The notes under the pieces are model-generated. The model was not told the DNA's origin and did no database searches. It worked only from the letters and a program-made list of their open reading frames with translations. Position numbers and translations under genes: made by a program. This document shows, piece after piece, positions 34,801 to 46,800 of a stretch of 64,000 nt of DNA. The stretch lies in assembly GCA_916613615.1 (NCBI GenBank), contig OU744725.1:51579575-51643574 (forward strand), in the 5' to 3' direction. This DNA comes from Steromphala cineraria. Taxonomy: Eukaryota; Mollusca; Gastropoda; Trochida; Trochidae. Every line of letters starts with the position of its first letter. The stretch's first letter is position 1.

Positions 34801-36433
34801 CAATAATGTAAAAATGATGGACGTTAAGTTTTAGGATATGTACAAGAAAAGTTAGTAAAGCGCTGTTTCAGAGATTATGATCGTGTGCATATTTTTTCAA
34901 ATCTTTAAAAAATATATACCTGTATTGCAAAGTAAAACAAACTAGATGAAGACCAATGAATGCTTTGTTTCTAATTGCATTTTCTAATTAAATAGTTTTT
35001 CTTTTGAAGTAACATACAAATGACATTCAAGGAAGCAGTTGAACATTTTCAAAACAATGGCCAAACTGACAACATGCATCATTTCTTTTTCTTTCAAATA
35101 AGTCATGATTTAGTGTGATGCTTATGAAAAGGAAAGATAAACATTTTACTGTCGTAAACATATCCTGCAACAGATTTAACGCTGCCGACTAGATCTTAGT
35201 AACAAGGAAACATCTGCACCATGGATGTGTAGCGTCTTTACTAAGTAACACTCGGTAGTCTCACTCCGTTCTACTAGCTATTTCAGATGCAAATAGCGAT
35301 AGCTTCATTTATCAAAATTTTGCTGAATACCGACATCATTTAACTGTCCGAAGTATCTAATCATGCTTTAAGTCTCCTTCACTCACTTATTTAGCCTAGC
35401 TGCATCAGACCAAAGTCTGTCGTTTAGCGGATTAATTAGTTTGATGAGCTCCCTCCTTGGTATGTCATGTAATTTATGGCATAAGTATTCCTCATTGAAC
35501 AGGGATGACATTTTTTTTATTTAAATCTTAGCCTTTTATTTATGAATTCATCTTCAAATGTCTATTGGTGATTGTTTTCTCATCAAAATGCCATTGCATG
35601 ACTAGGGTTATAACAGAAAAGAAAACAATTTATTTTCATAAAAATATCCTGCATAGGTTTTATTCCATAAGTTGAAGCCATACATATTATGCACATTCAT
35701 TTACATTATACAAACATAACATACTTATATATATTGTCAGACATAAAAGATACAAAATAAACAATTACACATACTGCAATAACTCTACATGTTTAATCCA
35801 ATTCTTATCACAAAACGCAGATCTCAGATGAAAGAAGTAATGATCAAAACTAAAGTTTTAAGTACTTACATACTTATTACTTATACTGGAATGTAACCAA
35901 CATCATTTCATTAACTGTTCATAATTTTATAAAACCTACACATAGCAAAAAACATCCCTCACAAATAATCAACTTGATCCATTTAAAGTATTTTAATTTC
36001 AACCAATAGCAAAAATCATAAGTCATAAATATAGTGTGAAAAATAATCTTATCCCTCTCAACCCTATTAAAACAAGTTTAAAACAAAAATTGAAGTCTAA
36101 AATGTTTTACATGTTAAATTTTAAAAATAAATTACAACATGAACATTTTAAAGAAAATAAAAGACATAATTGAAACCATATCTTTGTCACAATTGTGGAT
36201 ATAAAAGCATTTTTGCAGTGATAAAAAGCCATTCCTTTCATCATCACTTATCTCCCCTGGCTGTTCATAATTAGAACTGGTTATCTCCCCTGGTTGTTCT
36301 TTTCTGGTGGAACAGAAATTAGTGTTGTTCCTATATGATTGTCAAACCTAAATGTACAGTGAATCAGACTTGATTTGACTAGCAGTCTAAGGAACACGAA
36401 CCTTGTTCAGTGTAGTAATAATTCCAAACAATC
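34801..36433. other. AT-rich gap, perhaps partly PLD 3' region
   Basis: No coding exon seen. A tandem GTTATCTCCCCTGG pair is at about 36248-36292. AATAAA-type words on minus (for example near 35628) exist, but no gene end can be fixed. Confidence 0.3.
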
Positions 36434-36785
36434 AGAGACAGTAGCATGTTTTAAGGGGAACATAAGGTGATGTCAGGAAAATTAAAATAAATGGTTCCTA
36501 AAAGACAATGTATTGAAACTAAATATAGCTGTAATAAATCAGAAAATAATGTAAAGTTCAACCACGTGATTCATTTTTCTTACACAAAATGAATTAAAAG
36601 GTGTTCGAACTAAAATGGCCGTCAATGGACTTAATGTAATCTTTATACTTTGTTCTCTGACTATGGATGATTGGTTTGTGTAATGACATTTTTGACACTA
36701 TCAAAATAATACATTTAACATTAACGGATAATCATCAGTGAAAAATTGAAAAAATAAAATGTTCAAAAAATGTGCTACTGCCCCT
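36434..36785 (+). mobile_element. TTAA MITE, family T1, decayed left end
   Basis: AGAGACAGTAGCATGTTTT at left, TGTGCTACTGCCCCT then TTAA at right. The interior is collinear with 10789-11144. Confidence 0.8.
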
Positions 36786-36789
36786 TTAA

Positions 36790-39700
36790 TGTTGCATTCA
36801 TGCATGTCATCATCACCTGTCATTTTGGTACCGTAAATCTTTAATTAGATGGAAGATTTCTCTTAATATTGTTTTGAAACTGTCTTCAGCATATAGGTGT
36901 TTATTCACGGTAGACTTCTATTCAAAGAAGGCGTCCTTGTAGTAGGTCATACCCTATGGATGATTTTTTTAAAATGCAACAAATAAGCGGCGTTTTTTTA
37001 ATATTCGTTATCTGGTGTTTAATGAAGGCCTTCAGTTATTTTTATTTTCATTTTTCCCTTTTTTTTTCATGCAAGGGCGTCTATTCAGGGAATGCGCAGG
37101 TGTCTAATTCAGGATTTATGGTATCATCTTTACAGCACAGAAATGCTTCATTGTGTATGTGCACATTGTGCATGTGCACATCGTGCAGCAACAAGATTGA
37201 ATAAATGTTATGCAAAACAAGCAAAAGGTTTTCTTATTTTTCTTGGCTCTTATCAGACGATTCTGAAAGCTGTTAATATTATGAGCGTAAGAGCAAGTTT
37301 AGGTTAAAGCACTAGTGCAAAGACAATAGTACACATGTGCACCTGTGATTGATATGACAATGGTTATGTTCATCAAATGAATGATATGAGAGAATGTATT
37401 TGAATGAGATCAGGATGTAAAGAATATATATCACAAAAGATTGTGTCATGGAATTTTTAGATATACCTTACTAATATAGCTAATAATAAAATCAATTGAT
37501 CAACCAATCTTTAAAGTTAAGTTATGAAGTTAAGTTGTTATATGTATTCAAATAAGTAGGACAATTATAAGATACCTAAGTAAGTTATGAAATCTTGGTA
37601 AATCAAATAAAAGAAATATTGTAATGTTATCATCATTTTTCAAAATATATAACATTAAATCATGTTTCTACTGCCATTTTTGTGACTTCAGACACTAAAA
37701 GCACAATTTATATACAAAATTTAAATAATTTCTTTCTCAGTTTATATCTTAAACATTTAAAGGTAAGTAAACAAAGCCCTTATTGAAGCCAATGATTAAA
37801 ATGATATTTTTAAAACAAGATGCAATAATTTTTCTCAATATTTTTCATATACTCTTGATTAATATTTCTATATCTACTAAAATATGAAATAAAAGGTAAC
37901 AACGTCTGTACATCCTATCTGAAGGAAGACACGATCAACAAACTAATTCATTGATAATAAAATATAGGATCATACTTGTGCCAGTGATATAAACACGATT
38001 CTTACAGTTTTCTGGCATCTGTTAATTGCACAGTGGTGTAAATACTGACATTTGTAAATATGACTCATTGTTGAAAATTCTATTGAGCAATGCCGTTATT
38101 TCCTCTAATATATGGAGCGCTCTTGGTTGTAATTTATAAGCCTACATGACTCGATGTTTCAGTAGTCAAATATCTTCCACAGCTTTCAAGGTAGCAAAAT
38201 GCACATATTGGTTAATTTATGGATAAATATATTTTCATTAAATGGTATTGGTCTTTTAAAATTAAATGTAACCATTTAATGTGTCAATATCTAAATTGGT
38301 ATTTAAATGTTATTTGCTAAAGTTGAAGAAATGTGATGACCATTTAGTATTTTAGTATTAAGTATAAAAAATTAAATGAATTTATCAAAATTATTGAAAA
38401 TACTTTGAATTTCTTTATCTATGTGTAGTAGAGGAAATACAATTTCTCATTGAATATTCTTGACCTTAGGCCTTCACAAAAACAACAACAACATCAAGAA
38501 CAATCATTTGAAATAACTCATTAATATTTCACAAATATTTTCAACCATTCAATAACATGTGACCACCAACAATATAAATATAATATATTTTTTCAACATG
38601 GTTATTTCTCAAGTGAGTAAAGAAAATAAGATATATGATGTCGTAACATTTACCATATTACCATGTTGAACATTGAACATTTAATGCCGTTTGATAAACA
38701 TCCAATTTCTACCCTAAAATATCTACAATGACATAAACAGTAAATTTTATGAATGCTTCGATTGTCTTTGTACACATTTTCTTACAGGAACGTTTATGAA
38801 TTTTGAAAAATTAAGTTGAATTTAACTATTAACTAAAAGCATATCTAATTCTTTGCATTCTACTTGTAAGCCATGAAAGTATGCCACAATAATAAGCTTT
38901 TCTCAATAGCATTGAAATAAGTCTTCCATTTCAGGGCTAAAACAAACATTAAGGTAATAGAGCAAAAACTCCATGTACTGTGAAAAAATAAACATTTTTG
39001 GCACTTTCATAATAATGTTTCATATAGGATTAAATTGACATAATTCTATTTCTAATATTTGTTTATAGTAATCTCTTACTTTGAAAGATATGACTGTCAT
39101 CCAATAACCAATGAATCATTTTGGTATCACTTAAATTTCAACATAGATAGTATAACTCATACAAAAATACCAATGAATAGAGCAGGGATATTAATATTCA
39201 TACCAGTAAAGTAATGTAAGGCAGGCCTTTGGTTTATCCCTCGGGTAAAGATACTTAATTCTAGATATGGCCTGTTCCTCCTTCTTTATCTTAGATTTAT
39301 TTTTCATTTATTTATCTTAAGTTTTTTTCATTTATCCTACATCTTACATTCTCATCATCACTATGTAACATATGATACTCCAAAACAACCATTTCTTAAA
39401 AGAATGCAAAAAATATATTCCTTTGACATAATGGTAAAGCTTCATCATTGGAATCACCCTTCCTTGAACTAAGAAGTCAAGAACTACATGCATCACTTGA
39501 GACTTCTAAGTGAAAAATCCTTGATCTACCTAAAAATGCTTCTTAACAATATGATAAAGCAAACGTACATTGAACATTTTACTCATTTGGCTAAGCTACT
39601 GAACTGGCACAGCTAGGACTGTTGACACCCTCTAAGGGTTCAAATTTTAAAACCATTACAAACATTCCTCAGAGACAATAGATTCCATAGTCTGGAAAAA

Positions 39701-39904
39701 AGGCTGCATCAATCACTGAACTCCTATGGCAATTGGGATATGTACATTGGAAGGTTTGGTTGGTTGAAATGATATCTACTGTATAACATCTGGCAATGGA
39801 ATGAATTGTTTCAGGATTCAGAAAACTCGGAAGCCAGAATGACTGTCTACCTCACACTCAATAGCAGGAATATAAATTTTAAAAATCATTCAACACTAGC
39901 ACTG
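36790..39904. other. 3.1 kb of AT-rich sequence downstream of PLD
   Basis: No exon, RNA gene or named repeat recognised. Short open frames here have no neighbouring splice logic. It may contain a long 3' UTR of PLD. Confidence 0.3.
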
Positions 39905-40322
39905 TCGTTTCACTGTTGTTTATCTGTTGTTTCACTGTTGTTTCACTGTTGTTTCTCTGTTGTTTATCTGTTGTTTATCTGTTGTTTCTCTGTTGTTTAT
40001 CTGTTGTTTCTCTGTTGTTTATCTGTTGTTTATCTGTTGTTTATCTGTTGTTTCACTGTTGTTTATCTGTTGTTTCTCTGTTGTTTATCTGTAGTTTCTC
40101 TGTTGTTTCTCTGTTGTTTCTCTGTTGTTTATCTGTTGTTTATCTGTTGTTTCACTGTTGTTTATCTGTTGTTTCTCTGTTGTTTATCTGTAGTTTCTCT
40201 GTTGTTTCTCTGTTGTTTATCTGTTGTTTTACTGTTGTTTATCTGTTGTTTTACTGTTGTTTATCTGTTGTTTCACTGTTGTTTATCTGTTGTTTTACTG
40301 TTGTTTCACTGTTGTTCTCTGC
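39905..40322. repeat. 11-bp minisatellite TGTTGTTTMTC (about 38 units)
   Basis: Units TGTTGTTTATC, TGTTGTTTCTC, TGTTGTTTCAC and TGTTGTTTTAC alternate. Open frames reading FICCFSVV-type repeats are artefacts. The array begins about 300 bp downstream of the PLD stop codon on the minus strand, so it may fall in the PLD transcript. Confidence 0.95.
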
Positions 40323-40615
40323 TGAATTAAATAAATCCAAACCCTCCAAAAGGAGCAAAAGTCATGAACAGTGAGAATATCAGGAGAGGGTCAGATAATT
40401 GCTTCACTTTATCCTTGTTCTTTCTGTTGACAAACATGGGAATATTCAGGGATTTTTAGAGCAAGGAGACTTGAATACCCTGAAAAGGAAACAGTTTATA
40501 GCCAATATTCTTCATTCAACACTTTGTAGAGACAACCATGACCTAATGAATCATCCTCAGCCCCCACTGGAATTCAACATCCCAAAGAAACTGAATATTT
40601 CTAGTTTCTAACTCA
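40323..40615 (-). other. Proximal 3' sequence of PLD
   Basis: Probably 3' UTR directly after the stop codon; no poly(A) signal can be chosen with confidence. Confidence 0.35.
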
Positions 40616-40840
40616 TCATGTCCACAGATAGGTTGGCAATATGGCCTCCTTTGTTCCAAGTTTCGGTGCCAGATTCTCCTTCTTCAGGAAGTTCAGAGGA
40701 ATGAGGACAACGTAACCTTTGACCTTCTTCAACATTTCTTCGGCCTCAGCTGGATTAGTTTCAGCAATTGTTTTCTGGGACTGCAACCTTGCCAGGTCGG
40801 CAAATGTACAGATATCATCTGAGGGGATACAGTTGAAAAC
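40616..40840 (-). CDS. PLD1: PLD exon v: C-terminus and stop
   Basis: [20 protein letters not shown] to [14 protein letters not shown], then TGA. The carboxyl terminus ending in WT is a PLD1/PLD2 hallmark. Confidence 0.96.
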   Translation of the reverse strand, partial: VFNCIPSDDICTFADLARLQSQKTIAETNPAEAEEMLKKVKGYVVLIPLNFLKKENLAPKLGTKEAILPTYLWT

Positions 40841-43800
40841 CTGGAATATAACACTGAATATTAAATTTTGCATTTAATTTCTCTGGCACTTTTCGAATTA
40901 AATAATTCTTTTACTGCCAAAACGACTAATGCTAAATCTTAGAATCAGTGCAATTAGTTAAAGACTCAAAGATGAGCACATTAAAAGGCACATGTAATTT
41001 TTTGCTATTTAGCAGTATTTGTAATAGCTTCATTTGAAAACATTGAGTGCAAAGGTTGGGATAGACAGATGTTGGCTGCTTAATCCCATGTCCCCCCCAT
41101 TCAGTGTTCAGGCAAGGAACAACAAGCAAGCCCCTTTGACTTACATTCTTTTTCATATCTATTCACTCATATATGAGCAATAAATATCTTCAACACATTC
41201 AAGATTTAACTAATAAAATTCAAACGCACTGTAGTGTATGAGACCATAAATACAATAACTTGTACAGCACGTATGATGTACATCCGGATTACCGGCAACG
41301 GCATAGCTTGTATGGAGAGTCGAATAAAGTATGGGACTGACAACACGTATTTCTCATCAATGAGTAATATTGGCCAACACTGCACCCACCTTATCAAAGA
41401 CTGTGGTGTTGACTGCAGCAGTTTTGATCCACACCTCCTTGTAGAAAGAGTCCGACACGATGTCATCCACCTCGTAACCAGCATCGCCTAGTCCTAGGTG
41501 CTCACTGCAAGACATAATTACATCTTTTATAGGACTTCAAATTCTCTATTTATATACATAATTACAAATTTACAAATAAAAATTAATTATAAAATATTTT
41601 GGATGACAGTGTTTAGAAAATGTTACGAAATTATACATCCTTATTCAAATTCTGAAAAAAAACAAGGAACACTCACAACCTATTACCCCTATTATGCAAT
41701 TGTTTAAGAAAACTACCTTTCAAGGCATTTGATATGTACTATGATCATAGAATTTAAGTAAAGACTACTAAAATATTTTCATGCTTGTGAATGTTTGCAG
41801 GAATTATTATACAGGTAAAATTTCAACTAAAAAACTATTGTAACGCAAACGCAGACAAAAAAACAACCAAAAACAAAATGACTCCGAAGCCTTCAGGGGA
41901 GACTTAATCCTATGACCTGTGAGTATAAGGTTATAAAGTTATTTCCTCTTAAAACTAACTTGAAAAGAGTTCTCCTTAGAGAAGATCCAAATTTTCCAGC
42001 GAGATGTTTTCTTCCTCCGATCTCAATCTCAAACTTGTTGTGGGGGAGATCTTCCACCATGATCGCCATCTCGCTGTCACGTTTACCCAGCATGCTCCGG
42101 TCGTTGATGTTTGCCGAACCAATGATCACAGTGTCATCATCAACAATCATCAACTTACTGTGAACGTATACTAGCTCAGTCACCTGCAGACAACGTTTTT
42201 TTTATTATCATTATTATCATCATTATCATTATTATGAGAAAATTTTGTGTTGAGCTTTGGAGTATCTTTATATGGTTAAAAACAATTGTTTAAAGAAGAA
42301 ACGATTAATCTTTGAGTACTGTAGCTCATCAGTCTTTGGATGAATACTTAAATATGATTGAAGACTTATGTACAACATAGGTTTTTAGAGCATATCAAAT
42401 GTGGCATCTAACATGGGTCAAAAATTTGCAACATGTAACTCTTTTTGATCAGAGTAGAAGGGATGCTAATTTTCTAAACCAGGTTTTTTCAGCCAAGCAA
42501 TTTTTTACAAAATTAAATTAAGAAAAATTAAAGTAAAATAGAAATGATAGAGCGTCTGAACTTACCAATTTTCCATTGATTGTGTCATGAGTCCTGAGAC
42601 CATTAAAAACTATGTACTGCCTGGCATCAGGCACTGAAATGGAAACAACAAATACAAAATTCTTGGTAAGGAGATAAGGGGACAGAATGATGAGGCATAT
42701 TTTGAAACTTAATTGATAGTTATTTATGTTATTATGTCTATAAAGTTGATGGTAAAACACTTAACACTATAACATAAAATCCCGATCAATTTATTTTCAA
42801 AATATGTCTCGCCATTCTGTCCTTTTTACCAAATAAGGCTTTGGACTTTTCAAGCTTTTCAATTATCAGAGATCATTTATATATTTTTAAATGCTATCAA
42901 ACATATAGCGCCACCCACCTTCCTTGCTGAGTTTCTCGATGAGAGAGTTACCTCCCCTGCATATGGAGGAGTAGTTCCAATGAGTGACCGCCTGTAGCGC
43001 TGTGCCGCCAGGTGTACCGAACTCCCCTTCAAACGCTGGCAGTAACGGCATCACCACGTAAACACGGAACGTTTCTCCAGCTCTGGAGGAGAAAAAGTAT
43101 AAATGCATGTCATGTAGAAAGTGAACAAAGATTTCCACCTGTCTAATTTGAATTGTGTCAATTTAAGTGTTCTGTAAACATAATGGTCATTTTTGGTAAT
43201 ATTCGGTAAAACACTATCAAGTCTTGTATTTTTTGCATCATTCCCCTTTTGCAACCTTTAGAATATATATGATATTTACTATGTGCAAAGCAGATAAAAA
43301 TCAAGTTATCAGCATGAGTTCTGAAAGAAGCCTTAGAGGCTTGAAATGAATATTCCTTTATATCTATAATCAAATGCTTTGCTATTATATTTTCAGTTTC
43401 ACAAAGAGTTGGCAAAGATCGTCATTTCAAAGTGACAAGTACAATTGGCTAACATCTTAAAGAGACACAGAGTAAGTTGATAGGATCACATATGTCAAAT
43501 TTTGAAAATTATTGAAATCAATGTTTTTACATCGGGAACCACTAACCGTTACTGAAAATAACAAGTTAAAGGTCAATCAGTACATTAGAGCGAAAATACG
43601 GCCATTCAAAGTCGGGATTTTGATCGAAAACCGGACAATGTGGCTCGAGTGGCGCTCGCAAATTCGCCAAACGTAATTTTGAAACCTTGTCATAAGCTGA
43701 CATGAAGATATATTTGATTCGATAGTGTTTATTAGGTATTTTAACTAATAGGTAGATTAATTGGATGCATAATTTGGAATATTAAACATGTTTGAGATGT

Positions 43801-46800
43801 CCAGTCCAGTGATGAGATATGAACTTCAATCAGCATATTTAGATATTTTGTAGCTTATCAAAACCAAATAAATTTTTTAAAAAGATACTCTGTGTCACTT
43901 TAATCCCAATCAAAATGGTACAGTGCTACAACATCTAGATCTTGGTCGATGTTATCTACATTTTGATGCCAAAAGTCCTCGTACCGATGAGCTCTAAGTA
44001 TTCGCTTGTACAGAGCTTGACCGATGCTGTTAGAGACGTCCGACGTGTTGTCGATCTGAGTGATGAAGAACTGGTTCTGAAATAAAGATAAGAAAGTTAA
44101 TTATCAAAACAACTATATTTAAACATTAACAAATAAATTTATTCATTAATGTTTTGTTTTCCTTTATGCTATTTGACTGCTTGTAGCTCTATCAAAATAT
44201 CAACAAATGGTTTTATTCCACACAGGTGGTCTTCCAATATTTAGTGACAAATGGCAGTTTATCATAGATTAATTAGAAAAAATAGAGAAAAATATTCCTC
44301 ATTGTGAATAGTTTAGTTTATTCCTTACAACCACATTTAAGAACAGCATGATTTTGGTGATAACAACTTTTTTATTGTGAACGATTTGTTTCCTTTCACA
44401 ATAAAGACTTCATCAAAAATCTTGCTTACTTCTAAATGCCTTCAAAAAGTAGCTGGATTAACTGGCAGATCAATGATTTAGTCTTGGGAACTGACTTATT
44501 TTGAAACTTAAATTACAAGGGCGTAACTACCTATACGCAATGTACTCAATTGAGTACACTTTTTACCCCAATTTTTTTACATAAAGTAAAAATTTCAAAA
44601 TTAAATTTTTAAAAACCCTTCTCATACATTATTCTGTATGTTTTATTGAAAATAGAAGCTGGATGTGGATACAAAAGGCGATATTATTGCAATAATTCGA
44701 CTGAACACTGACAGCATCATGCGCCAGTTTGCAGGAAATGCGGACCGTAGACTGGCCTTAGTATTCAATGAATAAGTCATTCAACACGACTCTACATACG
44801 CCCTATGCTATTTGCAGGAAGTAAATTATTGAGAATAAATACCAGTACCAGTATGTCTAACTGTTTTTTGCTACTCTTATTTCATTCAGGTGTAACTGTT
44901 ACCACACTGCATTATGAAGTACAGACAAAGAGTTTGAATTTTACTATCATTCTCTGCCCACAGAGCCACAAAGCCCGATCCGTCACGTCTTTCCTTCCAT
45001 TTACATGCGTTAAAGAATGATGATGTTGCACAGATTCCCCTGACTACTATAATTATTAATAATCAACGAGTTGAGAGAAATTACGAATTATCTGCCATGA
45101 GTTACTTGTTGTGATGAACTCCGAGCAATAAGTAACGAGGGGCAGATAATTCGTAATTCAGAGCACCGAGTTGGTTATTATTTTTCTTACCCATGATCAT
45201 ATTTATGACATATTCTTGAAGAAACAGGACCTAAATGTCCCTAAATGCCCCCAACTCGACAGGCTTGTTCCCAGTGAGACGTGACGTCACCAATTGGTAT
45301 ATGACGTCATTCGCTTGTGACGTAATTTTGTATTTCCCTAGATCATTACAGAAACTTTAATACCCCGCATATACATATCGCTTCCCACTTGGATAAGAAA
45401 ACTGCATAATACATAACTCTCAGTCACTACGGCCTCGGTTAAGCGCACCAGTACAGAAACCATTTTTCAGTAATACAATTGAACTTTACATATGCAAGTC
45501 AACTGATTTCACTATTTTATTAATATGAGAGGCGTTTGTTGCTGGAGACACGTTCTTTTCACGCAGAATACGTTTTATATAAAGTAGTTTGCCTTAATGA
45601 TTAAAAATAATTCCAACTTTTGAGAAATAAAACATTAGAATTTTCAAGTAAGCCCCCTATACAGCAGACATAGCTTCTAATATTTTCGGATAACTGATTT
45701 TGCCGTAAGTGTGTCTGTCAAAAGAACACGCCAAATGCCCATTTTGAAACAACGTCGCTGATTGAAAACTGACATTGATTGCATCCTATCAGAATTCTTA
45801 TCCCTTAAAATAGCCATTGTTTTAACAGACGACAGAGTAGGACAGTAGCGACGGGTCGTCCTCTGTGGGTAGAGAATGTTATTTGATTTTAATGTGATAA
45901 AAATTATAATTGATACACAAAAATGATAAAAATAATAATCAATGGATTTTTTCTCATTTATTCCTCAAATCGCAGGAAATCGCTTTTCAGCCCTTCTATT
46001 CAAAAAAAATTTCTGGGGGGGCATGCCCCCTGACCCCCCTAGGTCTCTCGGGCACTTCGTGCCCTCGATTGAGTACATTCTTCAAAACTCTCGGTACGCC
46101 CCTGATTTATACACACATGAGGGAGTGAGTTGGGATTTTAATATGCTGTCAGCAATATTTCAACTTTTTAACAGTCAATTCAACTCTAGTATAAAATTTA
46201 TCAATGGTTACATGAGGATATTATAAACATGATACAGAAGGGCGTGTAAAACTTACATTGAAGCAACAAAGTTAATTGAAGATTTATATAATACAAATTT
46301 CCTAAATTACACATATTTAACAAAAAATTTACAAAGATTACACAGCCGTTTTACAATCCACAGACTAAATTGTCAATGACTTCAACATTTGTATGATCCT
46401 ACAATATTCTTAAAATGATGATGAGAATGTACTTAACATTACACAGACTAAATAACAAGTCACAGTCAATGACCTCCACGTTTGTATGATCCTACATAAC
46501 ATGTCACAGTCAATGACCTCCACGTTTGTATGATCCTACATAACATGTCACAGTCAATGACCTCCACGTTTGTATGATCCTACATAACATGTCACAGTCA
46601 ATGACTTCCACGTTTGTATGATCCTACATAACATGTCACAGTCAATGACCTCCACGTTTGTATGATCCTACATAACATGTCACAGTCAATGACCTCAGCG
46701 TTTGTATGATCCTACAAAACATGTCACAGTCAATGACCTCCACGTTTGTATGATCCTACATAACATGTCACAGTCAATGACCTCAACGTTTGTATGATCC

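Noticed and set aside
39806..40374. Hydrophobic cysteine-rich frames (FICCFSVV type) that look membrane-like
   Set aside because: Direct translation of an 11-bp minisatellite in overlapping frames.
41206..41484. Minus-strand frame as an independent small gene
   Set aside because: Out-of-frame reading over PLD exon u and its intron.
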